Shown here: one piece after another, positions 17,268-28,520 of the stretch
Layout of the letters: the number at the start of each line of letters is the position of its first letter
Position numbering within the stretch: the first letter of the stretch is position 1
NCBI RefSeq assembly: GCF_007827815.1
Contig: NZ_VITH01000005.1
Location: forward strand, 186,001 to 250,000
Direction of reading: 5' to 3'
Origin: Azospirillum brasilense
GTDB lineage: Bacteria; Pseudomonadota; Alphaproteobacteria; Azospirillales; Azospirillaceae
Length of the DNA stretch: 64,000 bases
Made by a program: the position numbers and the translations under genes
Notes under the pieces: model-generated
Database searches by the model: none
Seen by the model: the letters and a program-made list of their open reading frames with translations, nothing else
What the model was told of the DNA's origin: nothing

Positions 17268-17816
17268 ATGACTTCCCACGATCCCATCCAGTGGCACGGC
17301 ACCACCATCCTCTCGGTCCGCAAGAACGGGCAGGTGGTCATTGCCGGCGACGGCCAGGTGTCCGTCGGCCAGACGGTCATGAAATCGAACGCCCGCAAGG
17401 TGCGCTGGCTCGCCGGCGGCACGGTGATGGGCGGCTTCGCCGGCGCCACCGCCGACGCGCTGACCCTGTTCGAGCGGCTGGAGACCAAGCTGGAGAAGCA
17501 CCCCGGCCAGCTGCTGCGCGCCTGCGTCGAGATGGCCAAGGACTGGCGCACCGACCGCTACCTGCGCCGGCTGGAGGCCATGATGGCCGTGGCCGACCGC
17601 AACGTCAGCTTGATCCTGACCGGCAACGGCGACGTGCTGGAGCCGGAGGACGGCCTCATCGGCATCGGCTCCGGCGGCGCCTATGCCCTGTCGGCGGCGC
17701 GCGCGCTGGTCGACGTCGATGGTCTGGACGCGGAGGCCGTGGCCCGCAAGGCGATGAAGATCGCCGCCGGCATCTGCGTCTACACCAACGAGAACGTCAC
17801 GCTCGAAAAGCTCTAA
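17268..17816 (+). CDS. hslV: ATP-dependent protease, peptidase subunit HslV
   Basis: 182-residue proteasome-like threonine peptidase, partner of HslU in the cytosol. The sequence [20 protein letters not shown] shows a short propeptide ending His-Gly; the mature N-terminal nucleophile should be Thr12, exposed by autoprocessing, as in other alphaproteobacterial HslV. Downstream [16 protein letters not shown] and [14 protein letters not shown] are conserved. An element matching the alphaproteobacterial RpoH -10 pattern (CCTATATCGG, 17201-17210) lies upstream, but no CTTG -35 is found at the right distance. hslU follows 22 bases later. Confidence 0.96.
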   Translation: MTSHDPIQWHGTTILSVRKNGQVVIAGDGQVSVGQTVMKSNARKVRWLAGGTVMGGFAGATADALTLFERLETKLEKHPGQLLRACVEMAKDWRTDRYLRRLEAMMAVADRNVSLILTGNGDVLEPEDGLIGIGSGGAYALSAARALVDVDGLDAEAVARKAMKIAAGICVYTNENVTLEKL

Positions 17817-17838
17817 CCCTCAGACCGGGTCCCACGCC

Positions 17839-19176
17839 ATGTCCGCCCCCAGCATCGCCGCCGCCACCGCCGCCTTCAGCCCGCGCGAGATCGTCTCCGA
17901 GCTCGACCGCTACATCGTCGGCCAGCACGAGGCCAAGCGCGCGGTCGCCATCGCGCTGCGCAACCGCTGGCGCCGCCAGCAGCTCCCCGAGGGGCTGCGC
18001 GAGGAGGTTCTGCCCAAGAACATCCTGATGATCGGCCCGACCGGCGTCGGCAAGACGGAGATCGCCCGCCGCCTGGCGAAGCTGGCCCAGGCGCCCTTCC
18101 TGAAGGTCGAGGCGACCAAGTTCACCGAGGTCGGCTATGTCGGCCGCGACGTCGAGCAGATCGTCCGCGATCTGGTGGAGGCCGCCATCGGCCTGACCAA
18201 GGAGCGGCTGCGCAAGGAGGTCGCCGCCAAGGCCGAGCTGCGCGCCGAGGAGCGCGTGGTCGACGCGCTGTGTGGCGAGAACGCCAGCCCGGAGACGCGG
18301 CAGAAGTTCCGCAAGATGCTGCGCGAGGGCACGCTGAACGACCGCGAGATCGAGATTCAGGTGGCCGACACCGCCGGCGGCCTGCCGACCTTCGACATCC
18401 CCGGCATGCCGGGCGCCCAGATGGGCATGCTCAACCTGAACGACATCTTCGGCAAGGCGCTGGGCGGGCGCACCAAGTCCCGGCGCATGTCCGTCGCCGA
18501 GAGCTACACCGTTCTGATGGCGGAAGAGTCGGACAAGCTGCTCGACCAGGAAAAGGTCGTTTCGGAAGCGATCCAGGCGGTGGAGCAGAACGGCATCGTC
18601 TTCCTCGACGAGATCGACAAGATCTCCGCCCGTTCCGACTACAAGGGCGGCGCCGACGTCAGCCGCGAGGGCGTGCAGCGCGACCTGCTGCCGCTGATCG
18701 AGGGCACGACCGTCAGCACCAAGCATGGCGCGGTGAAGACCGACCACATCCTGTTCATCGCGTCCGGCGCCTTCCACCTGTCCAAGCCGTCGGACCTGCT
18801 GCCGGAGCTGCAGGGCCGCCTGCCGATCCGCGTCGAGCTGAAGGCGCTGGAGCAGGAGGATTTCCGCCGCATCCTGACCGAGCCGGAAGCCAGCCTGATC
18901 AAGCAGTACAAGGCGCTGCTGAAGACCGAGGAGGTCGACCTCGTCTTCACCGACGACGCCATCGACGAGCTGGCCCGCCTCGCCACCGAGATCAACGCGA
19001 CGGTGGAGAACATCGGGGCGCGGCGCCTGCACACCGTCCTGGAACGGCTGCTGGAGGACATCAGCTTCACCGCCAGCGACAAGGCCGGCCAGACCGTCAC
19101 CATCGACGCGGAGACCGTCCGCGCCCAGGTCGGCGGCCTCGCCAAGAACGCCGACCTGTCGAAGTTCATTCTGTAA
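17839..19176 (+). CDS. hslU: ATP-dependent protease, ATPase subunit HslU
   Basis: 445-residue AAA+ unfoldase that feeds proteins into HslV. Walker A is [15 protein letters not shown], Walker B FLDEIDKI, the pore motif is GYVGRD, and the C-terminal tail ending DLSKFIL is the segment that inserts into HslV. The intermediate (I) domain lies between the Walker motifs. The ATG follows hslV by 22 bases, so the two form a heat-shock operon. Downstream is a 302-bp gap containing a nested inverted repeat. Confidence 0.98.
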   Translation: MSAPSIAAATAAFSPREIVSELDRYIVGQHEAKRAVAIALRNRWRRQQLPEGLREEVLPKNILMIGPTGVGKTEIARRLAKLAQAPFLKVEATKFTEVGYVGRDVEQIVRDLVEAAIGLTKERLRKEVAAKAELRAEERVVDALCGENASPETRQKFRKMLREGTLNDREIEIQVADTAGGLPTFDIPGMPGAQMGMLNLNDIFGKALGGRTKSRRMSVAESYTVLMAEESDKLLDQEKVVSEAIQAVEQNGIVFLDEIDKISARSDYKGGADVSREGVQRDLLPLIEGTTVSTKHGAVKTDHILFIASGAFHLSKPSDLLPELQGRLPIRVELKALEQEDFRRILTEPEASLIKQYKALLKTEEVDLVFTDDAIDELARLATEINATVENIGARRLHTVLERLLEDISFTASDKAGQTVTIDAETVRAQVGGLAKNADLSKFIL

Positions 19177-19478
19177 AACAGCTCACGGCTATCGCATTTG
19201 TGATCCCCTCTCCCCTCTGGGGAGAGGGTTAGGGTGAGGGGGTTGCGCTTGTGCCGGACGTACCGCCACGCGCAACCCCCTCACCGCCCGCTTCGCGGGC
19301 ACCCGCTCCCCAGAGGGCAGAGGGTTATGGGAGTCCACCCGCCTTGATCGGCTTTCTTGATCGGCGGCCCGGCTGGCCTTAGGATGGCCGGCGTCTCACC
19401 ACGGCAGGATGCGCAGACCGATGGATTTCAACCCGACCGCAACGTCCGTTCGTTTCGTCTTCGGGGAAATCCGCGTCC
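19177..19478. repeat. Intergenic region with nested inverted-repeat element
   Basis: No gene is seen in this 302-bp gap. The element spans about 19205-19325. An inner perfect 15-bp stem pairs GTGAGGGGGTTGCGC (19234-19248) with its complement at 19270-19284 around a 21-base loop. An outer arm CCCTCTGGGGAG (19213-19224) pairs with CTCCCCAGAGGG (19306-19317). Each outer arm is itself partly palindromic. This composition (CTCTCCCC, GGGTTAGGGTGAGGGG) resembles dispersed intergenic palindromes found in many proteobacterial genomes. It may act as the hslVU terminator. The rest of the gap looks unremarkable. Confidence 0.8.
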
Positions 19479-21066
19479 ATGCCTGCTTCCATCACACCGC
19501 CCGCCATCACCCTGGCGAACCTGTCCTGGTCCACGCCTGACGGGCGTTCCGTCCTATCCGATATCAGTCTCGGGTTCGGCCTTGAACGGACCGGGCTCGT
19601 CGGACGCAACGGCACCGGGAAATCGACCCTTCTCAAGCTGATGACGGGCGCGCTGCGTCCGCAATCCGGGACGGTGTCCGTCCGCGGCAGCCTGGGAATC
19701 CTGAATCAGAACCTGTCGGTGACACCGGACGACACGGTGGCCGGCCTGTTCGGCGCGACCACCATGCTGGACCTGCTGCGCCGCGCCGAGCGGGGCGACG
19801 CGGACGCCGACGCGCTGGCGGAGGTGGATTGGACGCTGGAAGGCCGCATCCGGTCGGCGCTCGGCCGGGTGGGGCTGGAGGCGGAGCCCGAGACGCTGCT
19901 GACCTGCCTGTCCGGCGGGCAGCGCACGCGCGCCGCCCTGGCCGCGGCGATCTTTCCGGAGCCCGATGTCCTGCTGCTGGACGAGCCGACCAACGATCTC
20001 GACCGCGAGGGACGGGAGGCGGTCGTCGGGTTGCTGGCCTCCTGGCGGGCCGGGGCGGTGGTGGTCAGCCACGACCGCGACCTGCTCGACCGCATGGACG
20101 CCATCGTCGAGCTGACCACCCTCTGTGCCACCCGCTACGGCGGAAACTGGAGCCATTACCGCGCCGCCCGGGCGCTGGCCCTCGATGCCGCCCGCCACGA
20201 TCTGGCGGATGCCGAGAAACGTGTGGCGGAGGCGGCCCGGACGGCGCAGGCCACCGCCGAACGCAAGGCGCGCAAGGACCGGGCGGGGCAGCGGAAGGCG
20301 GCGAAGGGCGACCTGCCGCGCATCCTCCTCGGCGGCCGGAAGGAGCGCAGCGAGGCCACCGGCGGCGACAACGCCCGCCGCGCCGCCCAGCAGAAGGCCG
20401 ACGCGCTCGACGCCGTGGCCGGCGCCCGCGCGCGCATCGAAGTCCTTCAGCCGTTGTCGGTCGTGCTGCCGCCCACCGGCCTTCCGCCCGGCCGGACCGT
20501 GCTGACGCTCGACGGCGTCACCGCCGGCTACGAAGCGGGAAGGGCGGTCGTCCGCGACCTGTCCTTCACCATCACCGGGCCGGAGCGCGTCGCCGTCACC
20601 GGCCCCAACGGGTCGGGCAAGACGACCCTGCTGGCGCTCGTCGCCGGCCATTGCGCCCCCTGGTCCGGGACGGTCCGCGTCGTTGCCGGTGCGATGATGC
20701 TCGACCAGCGGGTGAGCCTGCTCGACCCGTCGGAAACGATCCTGGACAACTTCCGGCGCCTCAACCCGCGGGAAGGAGAGAACGCCTGCCGGGCGTCGCT
20801 GGCCCGCTTCATGTTCCGCGCCGACGCCGCGTTGCAGCGCGTGTCGACCCTCAGCGGCGGGCAGACGCTGCGCGCCGGACTCGCCTGCGTCCTCGGCGGC
20901 GCCGTTCCTCCGCCCCTGCTGATCCTGGACGAGCCGACCAACCACCTGGACATCGAGTCCATCGAAGCGGTGGAAGCCGGGCTGCGCGCCTATGACGGGG
21001 CGCTGCTGGTGGTCAGCCACGACGAGGCCTTCCTCGACGCCATCGGGCTCACGCGCCGGCTGGACC

Positions 21067-22608
<1,542 letters not shown>

Positions 22609-22787
22609 ACGATAATCCCGTCTGGTCAAGCCTGGCTTCGGGGCAACCCAGGCTGGATGGTAAGGGATTCGGCGCGGTGAAAGCGAACGCGAAACGTCCG
22701 GTTGCCCAGGCCGAAGGTGCGACCGATTAACCCACAAGGCAATTCAGGATGTTGCGGCAGGGGGGATTCTTTCCGGGGTTGTGCTCC

Positions 22788-23192
22788 CTACCGCCGCCGT
22801 GGAGCCGTCCGCCGCCGCACCGCCGCACCGCCGCGGGCCGGCGCCTCGTCCAACAGAAGGAGAAGCCGATCCAGCGTTCCGTCGTCGAGGTCGTGGATGC
22901 GCTCGGCCAGCCGGTTCGCCAGCTCGGTCGCCTTCGGGTTGAGCCCGGCGGTGTCCACCGTCACGCGGGGGTGGGACAGGGCGGCCAGCCGCTCCAGTTC
23001 CTCCGCCTCGTCCCAGATGATGCCGAAATAGGCGCAAATCTGCCGGACGAGCTGGGCGGAGGGCTGGCCGCGCTTGCCATGCTCCAGCGCCGACAGATAG
23101 GCCGAGGAGATGTGCAGGTCCGCCGCCATCTGCTTGAGCGTCACGCTCTTGCCCTCGCGCAGGGCGCGGACCCGTTCGCCGAAGGGTGTCAT
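22788..23192 (-). CDS. XRE family helix-turn-helix regulator
   Basis: 134 residues. The N-terminal 65 residues form an HTH_3 domain: MTPFGERVRALREGKSVTLK, then QMAADLHISSAYLSALEHGKRG as the recognition unit. A short acidic region and a Leu-rich helix (LDDGTLDRLLLLLDEA) follow, then a basic Ala/Arg tail. It lies 12 bases after the smr gene on the same strand and is probably in one transcript. In alphaproteobacteria this small regulator is commonly next to smr and mltA; here it has been separated from mltA by about 12 kb. Target genes unknown. Confidence 0.85.
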   Translation of the reverse strand: MTPFGERVRALREGKSVTLKQMAADLHISSAYLSALEHGKRGQPSAQLVRQICAYFGIIWDEAEELERLAALSHPRVTVDTAGLNPKATELANRLAERIHDLDDGTLDRLLLLLDEAPARGGAAVRRRTAPRRR

Positions 23193-23204
23193 CGCGGCCC
23201 CATC

Positions 23205-23777
23205 CTACCGGTGATGGTCGCGCCGCCGCTTGACGAGGACATACAGCGCCCCGTCTCCGCCGTGCCGGGGCTGCGCCGGGCGCACCGCCAGAACCATCGG
23301 GCGCAAGGAGGCGTCGGCCAGCCAGCGCGGCACCGACTGGCGCAGCACGCCGACCCCGCCGGTGTAGGTGCCCTTGCCGGTGATGACCAGCACGCAGCGC
23401 CGCCCCTCGTGCCAGGCGCGGCGGACGAAGCCGGACAGGGCGCCGTGGGCCTGGTCCTGGCTCATCCCGTGCAGGTCGATCCGCCCGTCGATCTCCATCT
23501 CGCCGCGCGAGAAGCGGTCGGCGGTGCGGCGGTCGATGTTGTCGAGGTTGCCGACCTTCAGCGGCGGCTGCGACGGACGCCCACCCTTCGGCAGGCCGCC
23601 GCGCGGCGGCAGGGTGGGGGGCGGCGAGGCGGTGGTGGCGACCGGTTCCGGCTCGCCCGCGAGGGCGGCGGGAGGATCGGGGTCCGCGATGGTCCGGCCC
23701 GGCATCGGCTCCGCGTCGCGCATGGCGATCCGCCACAGCCGCCGTTCCTCGGTGGAGACCGAGCGGCGGCGGCTCAC
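23205..23777 (-). CDS. Smr domain protein (putative endonuclease)
   Basis: 190 residues. The C-terminal Smr domain has the signature IDLHGMSQDQAHGALSGFV and VLVITGKGTYTGGVGVLR; the His of LHG and the TGKG loop are the residues linked to nicking or RNase activity in MutS2 and SmrB-like proteins. The N-terminal 90 residues are Pro/Arg-rich and probably disordered. SmrB-type proteins act on collided ribosomes in E. coli; MutS2 Smr domains act on DNA; which applies here cannot be told. Co-directional with the downstream XRE gene. Confidence 0.87.
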   Translation of the reverse strand: MSRRRSVSTEERRLWRIAMRDAEPMPGRTIADPDPPAALAGEPEPVATTASPPPTLPPRGGLPKGGRPSQPPLKVGNLDNIDRRTADRFSRGEMEIDGRIDLHGMSQDQAHGALSGFVRRAWHEGRRCVLVITGKGTYTGGVGVLRQSVPRWLADASLRPMVLAVRPAQPRHGGDGALYVLVKRRRDHHR

Positions 23778-23899
23778 GACAGGGACCTCGGCGCGGCCCG
23801 TCCGGGCGCGCGGGTCGAAGGGCAGGGCGGGTCAAACACGGGTGAACACGGGTTCCGGCACGGACAACGCTCCGATAAACCCTTGAACACTCAGCCGTG

Positions 23900-24586
23900 T
23901 CAATCCTCCACCAGAAGAATGTGAAGGCGCCGCGGCCCGTGGGCGCCCAGCTCGATCCGCATCTCGATGTCGCCGGTCCGCGACGGCCCGGTGATGAAGT
24001 TGACGGTGCGGGGCAGGGCGCCGTTTGCGCCATCCTCGCCCCCGGCGGCGCGCAGCCGGTCCCAGGCGTCCTCCATGGTGCCGACGATCTGGCCGCGCCG
24101 CAGCACGACGACGTGGGTGTCGGGCAGGAAGTTCAGCGTGGTCGGCCGCTCGGCCCCGGACAGCAGCATCAGCGTGCCGGTTTCCGCCACCCCGGCGAAG
24201 GCGCCGGTCAGCGACGCCCCGTCGCTGTCGCGGGCCCGCCCCTTGGTCACGGTCAGGGTCGGGCGCTGGTCCCAGGGGATGGCGTCCAGGGCGGCGTCCG
24301 GTGCGACGCGGACCTCGGCGGGCAGGTTCAGCCCGGCCAGATAGTCGGCCACGGCCCCCGGCACCTCGGCCATCCCGCCCAGCAACTCCACGGTCGCCGA
24401 AACCTCGGTGGCCATGGCGGCGAACAGCTCGACCTGCTCGTCATGGGGACGCTGGGCGCGGGCCGGGATCAGGTTGCGCGGGTGGGTGGCGAGCCTTTGG
24501 CGTGCCTCCTCGGACCCCTCGGCGGAATTCAGCGCCTTGCGGATGCCGCCCAGGATCTGGGCGCGGGCGGAGCCGGTGTCGGCCAT
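23900..24586 (-). CDS. lutC: Lactate utilization protein C (LUD domain)
   Basis: 228 residues, LUD/DUF162 fold, third component of the LutABC (YkgEFG) L-lactate oxidation complex. Conserved segments include GAFAGVAETGTLMLLSG and DTHVVVLRRGQIVGTMEDAW. The ATG at 24586 is two bases downstream of the lutB stop, so it is translationally coupled. The C-terminus GDIEMRIELGAHGPRRLHIL is typical of the family. It ends the lutABC operon; 122 bases separate it from the smr gene, in which I see nothing distinctive. Confidence 0.93.
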   Translation of the reverse strand: MADTGSARAQILGGIRKALNSAEGSEEARQRLATHPRNLIPARAQRPHDEQVELFAAMATEVSATVELLGGMAEVPGAVADYLAGLNLPAEVRVAPDAALDAIPWDQRPTLTVTKGRARDSDGASLTGAFAGVAETGTLMLLSGAERPTTLNFLPDTHVVVLRRGQIVGTMEDAWDRLRAAGGEDGANGALPRTVNFITGPSRTGDIEMRIELGAHGPRRLHILLVED

Positions 24587-24588
24587 GG

Positions 24589-26025
24589 TCAGCGCGTCCC
24601 CTTCTTTTCGGCCGCTTTCTTCTCGGCCCACATCTGCTGAAAGGTCCTGCCCTCCGGCGCCGGCATGTCGCGGTGCCGCGTCCAGCCCTGGGCCAGCGGC
24701 AGGCGGGCGAAGCGTCCCTTGCCGCGGCCCAGCATCCCGAGCGCCCGCGCCGCCATCTTGGTAGCGGCGTGGTACAGCGCCGGGCGCCGCGCGAACCAGC
24801 CCCACAGGGCCAGCCCCCGGCTCATGGCGGCGGGCTGGAGATTCTGCTCGAACTCCTTCTCCCGCCAGTGGCGCATCATCTTGGGCAGGGGGATGCGCAT
24901 CGGGCAGACCGCCTCGCACCGCCCGCAGAAGGTGGAGGCGTTGGGCAGGTGCCCGGCCTCCTTCACCCCCAGCAGGGCCGGCTGCATCACCGACCCGATC
25001 GGCCCCGGATAGACCCAGCCGTAGGCGTGCCCGCCGACCGCGCCGTAGACCGGGCAATGGTTCATGCAGGCGCCGCAGCGGATGCAGCGCAGCACGTCCT
25101 GGAACTCGGTGCCGAGCAGCGCCGACCGCCCGTTGTCGAGCAGAACGACGTGGAACTCCTCCGGCCCGTCGAGGTCGCCGGGACGGCGCGGCCCGGTGGA
25201 GAAGGTGGTGTAGGCCGACGCCTCCTGGCCGGTGGCGGAGCGCGCCAGCAGGCGCAGCACCAGCGCCGCGTCCTCCAACGTCGGCACCACCTTGTCGATG
25301 GTGGCGATCACCACATGGACGCGCGGCAGGATCTGGGTCAGGTCGCCGTTGCCCTCGTTGGTGACGATGACGGTCGAGCCGGTCTCCGCCACCATGATGT
25401 TGGCGCCCGTGATGCCGACGTCGGCCTGCTGGAACTTGCGGCGCAGCACCTGCCGCGCTTCGGCGATCAGCACCTTGGGCTCGTCCAGGACGCGGTCCGC
25501 CGGCAGGTCGGTGTGGGCTTGGCGGAAGGTGCCCTCCACGTCCGCCTTGGACAGGTGGAAGGCCGGGGCGATGATGTGGCTGGGCGGTTCGCGGCGGAGC
25601 TGGATGATGTATTCGCCGAGATCCGTCTCGATGGGGGTCAGCCCGTTGGCTTCCAGATGGTCGTTGATCCCGATCTCCTCGGAGATCATCGACTTGCCCT
25701 TGGTGACGGTCTTCGCCCCGACCTTGCGGCAGATGCCCAGGATGGCGTCGCGCGCCTCCTGGTCGGTGCGGCACCAGTGGACATGGCCGCCCTGCTCGGT
25801 GACCTTGCCCTCGAAGGCCTCCAGATAGGTGTCGAGGTTGGCCAGGACGTGGTTCTTCAGGTCGCGGCCCTGGTCGCGGAGCGCCTCGAACTCCGGCAGG
25901 CGGTCGGCGGCCTGTTTGCGGCGGTTGACGAAGCCGGCCGGCGCGATGGCCAGGACCTTCTGAAGCCGCTCGTCGCTCAGCGCCTTGCGGGCGTTCTCGG
26001 GAAAGGCGTGGGTGGTCGGCTGCAT
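24589..26025 (-). CDS. lutB: Lactate utilization iron-sulfur protein LutB
   Basis: 478 residues: an N-terminal LUD domain fused to a ferredoxin-like domain. The first Fe-S motif is Cys314-x2-Cys317-x2-Cys320-x3-Cys324 (CIRCGACMNHCPVYG), the second is CGRCEAVCPMRIPL. Typical of LutB/LldF, which shuttles electrons from L-lactate oxidation. ATG 26025 is favoured by GGGAGGG about eight bases upstream; an ATG six codons earlier would overlap lutA. The lutA stop is four bases upstream, indicating a tight operon. Confidence 0.95.
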   Translation of the reverse strand: MQPTTHAFPENARKALSDERLQKVLAIAPAGFVNRRKQAADRLPEFEALRDQGRDLKNHVLANLDTYLEAFEGKVTEQGGHVHWCRTDQEARDAILGICRKVGAKTVTKGKSMISEEIGINDHLEANGLTPIETDLGEYIIQLRREPPSHIIAPAFHLSKADVEGTFRQAHTDLPADRVLDEPKVLIAEARQVLRRKFQQADVGITGANIMVAETGSTVIVTNEGNGDLTQILPRVHVVIATIDKVVPTLEDAALVLRLLARSATGQEASAYTTFSTGPRRPGDLDGPEEFHVVLLDNGRSALLGTEFQDVLRCIRCGACMNHCPVYGAVGGHAYGWVYPGPIGSVMQPALLGVKEAGHLPNASTFCGRCEAVCPMRIPLPKMMRHWREKEFEQNLQPAAMSRGLALWGWFARRPALYHAATKMAARALGMLGRGKGRFARLPLAQGWTRHRDMPAPEGRTFQQMWAEKKAAEKKGTR

Positions 26026-26029
26026 GGGG

Positions 26030-26815
26030 TCACGCCCTCCCACTTTTTATGGGCTCGCCAATCGGTGGGGTGTCGGTGACGCCGGCCAGCACCTCCGCGA
26101 CGTGGCGGACGCGGACGGCGGAGCCCTCGCGCTTCAGCTTGCCCGCCATGTTCAGCAGGCAGCCCATGTCGCCGGCCAGCAGCGTGTCGGCCTTGGTGCC
26201 CGCGATGTCCGCGGTCTTGGCCTCGACCATGCGGTTGGAGATGTCCGGGTACTTGACGCAGAAGGTGCCGCCGAAGCCGCAGCAGACCTCCGCCCCCGGA
26301 AGCTCGTTCAGCGTCAGCCCCTCGACCTTGGCCAGCAGGCGGCGCGGCTGCTCCTTGACGCCCAGCTCGCGCAGGCCGGAGCAGCTGTCGTGGTAGGTGA
26401 TCGTGCCGTCGTAGCGCGCGCCGGTGTCCGTCACCCCCAGCACGTCGGTCAGGAAGGACACCAGCTCGTGCGTGCGCGCCGACAGGTGCTGCGCCCGCGC
26501 CGCCCAGGCCGGATCGTCGGCCAGAAGCTCGGGGTAATGCTTGCGGATCTGCCCGGCGCAGGAGCCGGAGGGGACGACCACGTGATCGAACCCCTCGAAG
26601 GCGGCGATGGTGCTGCGGGCGAGGTCCCGCGCGGTGGCGCGGTCGCCGGCGTTGAAGGCGGGCTGGCCGCAGCAGGTCTGGGACGCGGGCACTTCGACCG
26701 TGCAGCCGGCGTCCTCCAGCAGCTTCACCGCGGCGAAGCCGACCGTCGGGCGGTAGACATCGACGAGGCAGGTGACGAACAGCCCCACTCGGGGGGCGGG
26801 GCGCGTGTCGGCCAT
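26030..26815 (-). CDS. lutA: Lactate utilization protein A (CCG-domain oxidoreductase)
   Basis: 261 residues with two cysteine-rich CCG domains: VEVPASQTCCGQPAFNAG and LPGAEVCCGFGGTFCVKYPD. These bind the non-cubane or 4Fe-4S cofactors of the GlpC/HdrB/LutA family. With LutB and LutC it oxidises L-lactate to pyruvate. The start at 26815 is supported by AAGGAC eight bases upstream. First gene of the operon; divergent from a cytosolic chemoreceptor across an AT-rich region. Confidence 0.94.
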   Translation of the reverse strand: MADTRPAPRVGLFVTCLVDVYRPTVGFAAVKLLEDAGCTVEVPASQTCCGQPAFNAGDRATARDLARSTIAAFEGFDHVVVPSGSCAGQIRKHYPELLADDPAWAARAQHLSARTHELVSFLTDVLGVTDTGARYDGTITYHDSCSGLRELGVKEQPRRLLAKVEGLTLNELPGAEVCCGFGGTFCVKYPDISNRMVEAKTADIAGTKADTLLAGDMGCLLNMAGKLKREGSAVRVRHVAEVLAGVTDTPPIGEPIKSGRA

Positions 26816-27156
26816 GATGTCCTTGCGTCTTCCTGGTGCTGATCCCCTGACGGTGGCGACTGTAGGTCCTCCCGCCGGGGATGGCAACGGGCCGGGCCGG
26901 CGGCGTCCGGTCGCGGTGTGCCGCTGGTCGAAGGGTCTCTGCACAACCAAAAGTAAGAAAGGTCAAACATACAGAAAGCGAAACAAACAATGGGGCAGAC
27001 GCGCTTTCTGTTTCAAAAAGATGGAAAACGTTTTTACCAAAATGAAATCTAAATTCACATATCGTCCGTATACGAAATCAGGCCGACCAATCAGTTCGGT
27101 CATGGGAATCGTCTGGAAGTTGTAGAGAACGTTGTGTGAGGGGGAGGGGCAAGTCC
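26816..27156. promoter_or_regulatory. AT-rich divergent control region between lutA and chemoreceptor gene
   Basis: No gene is seen in this 341-bp gap. From about 26940 to 27130 the base composition falls sharply in GC relative to everything around it. It contains a perfect 10-bp inverted repeat ACAGAAAGCG (26971-26980) / CGCTTTCTGT (27002-27011), the palindrome AAAACGTTTT (27025-27034) and CGTATACG (27067-27074). These are candidates for binding sites of a lactate or global regulator, or of a nucleoid-silencing protein such as MucR. Promoter hexamers cannot be assigned with confidence. Confidence 0.45.
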
Positions 27157-28470
27157 ATGAGTCTGATGGGATTTTTCCGGGGTGGGTCCAAGGGCGGCAA
27201 CGGGCGCGGCGCTGAACTGGCCGAGCTGACCGAAGCGCTCGACCTCTACGGCAACCACGCCGGCGTGGGACTGTGGGACGCGGTGTTCCACAACGGCGAC
27301 CCGGCGCACCCGCAGAGCCGCTGGACCTGGTCCGGGCAGTTCCGCCGCCTGCTCGGCTTCGAGGGCGAGCAGGATTTCCCGAACCTGATGACCTCCTGGT
27401 CGGACCGTCTCCACCCGGACGACAGCGCCCCGACCTTCGCCGCCTTCGGCGCCTTCCTGGCCGACGCCAGCGGCCGCACGCCCTTCAACGTGCGCTACCG
27501 CGTCAAGATGCGCGATGGTTCCTACCGCTGGTTCCGCGCCATCGGCGGCTGCCGGCGCAACGCGGCCGGCGTGGCGCTGCGCGCTTGCGGCTCGCTGATC
27601 GACGTCCAGGAGGAGGAGGAGATGCGCCAGCGCGCCGGCTCCCTCGCCGCCGACTTCGACGTGAAGGTCAGGAGCGTGGTGCAGGCGGTGTCCGGCAGCT
27701 CGACCGACATGCAGGGCGTGTCGCGCCAGCTCGGCGCCCTGTCGGAACGGTCGACCCGCCAGAGCGCGGAGGCCGCTGCCGCCACCGCCCAGGCGGCGTC
27801 CAACGTCCAGGCGGTGGCGGCGGCTGCCGAGCAGCTCTCCGCCTCCATCGGGGAAATCGGCCAGCAGGTCGAGCGGTCGGTCGCCATCGCCCGCGAGGCG
27901 GTGTCGCGCACCGAGCAGATCGGCGGCACCGCCGACAGCCTCGCCCAGTCGGCGCAGCTCATCGGCGACGTGGTCAAGCTGATCCAGGGCATCGCCGGCC
28001 AGACCAACCTGCTGGCGCTCAACGCGACCATCGAGGCGGCGCGGGCCGGCGAGGCGGGCAAGGGCTTCGCCGTGGTGGCGAGCGAGGTGAAGAGCCTCGC
28101 CAACCAGACGGCCAAGGCGACCGAGGACATCTCCGCCCAGATCGCCGGCATCCAGGCGGCGACCAACCAGACGATCGGCGCCATCCAGGGCATCGGCGAG
28201 ACGATCCGGTCAATCAACGAGATCTCCACCACCATCGCCTCGGCCGTGCAGGAGCAGGCGGCGGCGACGCAGGAGATCTCCAACAACGTCGCCCAGGCCG
28301 CTCGCGGCACCGACGAGATCGCCCGCAGCATCGAGGCGGTCAGCGTGGCGGCGAACGAGACGGCGCAGGCCTCCACCCTCGTCATCCGCTCCTCCTCCGA
28401 CCTCTCGGGCCAGTCCGACAGCCTGAAGCATCAGGTCGAGACCTTCCTGCAGGCGCTGAAGGCGTCCTGA
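27157..28470 (+). CDS. Cytosolic PAS-domain methyl-accepting chemotaxis protein
   Basis: 437 residues, no membrane segment. Residues about 25-150 form a PAS/PAC domain ([40 protein letters not shown]). Residues about 170-435 are an all-helical signalling domain whose hairpin tip, near residues 275-305, reads [20 protein letters not shown] and [17 protein letters not shown], the CheA/CheW contact. Soluble PAS chemoreceptors such as A. brasilense AerC sense redox or oxygen via bound flavin; whether this PAS binds a cofactor is unknown. ATG 27157 follows a GGGGGAGGGG Shine-Dalgarno. Placement opposite lutABC suggests metabolism-linked taxis. A stem-loop follows the stop. Confidence 0.92.
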   Translation: MSLMGFFRGGSKGGNGRGAELAELTEALDLYGNHAGVGLWDAVFHNGDPAHPQSRWTWSGQFRRLLGFEGEQDFPNLMTSWSDRLHPDDSAPTFAAFGAFLADASGRTPFNVRYRVKMRDGSYRWFRAIGGCRRNAAGVALRACGSLIDVQEEEEMRQRAGSLAADFDVKVRSVVQAVSGSSTDMQGVSRQLGALSERSTRQSAEAAAATAQAASNVQAVAAAAEQLSASIGEIGQQVERSVAIAREAVSRTEQIGGTADSLAQSAQLIGDVVKLIQGIAGQTNLLALNATIEAARAGEAGKGFAVVASEVKSLANQTAKATEDISAQIAGIQAATNQTIGAIQGIGETIRSINEISTTIASAVQEQAAATQEISNNVAQAARGTDEIARSIEAVSVAANETAQASTLVIRSSSDLSGQSDSLKHQVETFLQALKAS

Positions 28471-28475
28471 CGACC

Positions 28476-28512
28476 GGACCGGCGCGGGGAAGGGGGATCT
28501 CCGCGCCGGTCC
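28476..28512 (+). terminator. Perfect 12-bp hairpin after chemoreceptor gene
   Basis: GGACCGGCGCGG at 28476-28487 pairs with its complement at 28501-28512 around a 13-base loop. No T-tract follows, so termination strength is uncertain. It lies between the convergent chemoreceptor and argO genes. Confidence 0.6.
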
Positions 28513-28520
28513 TCCATTGC

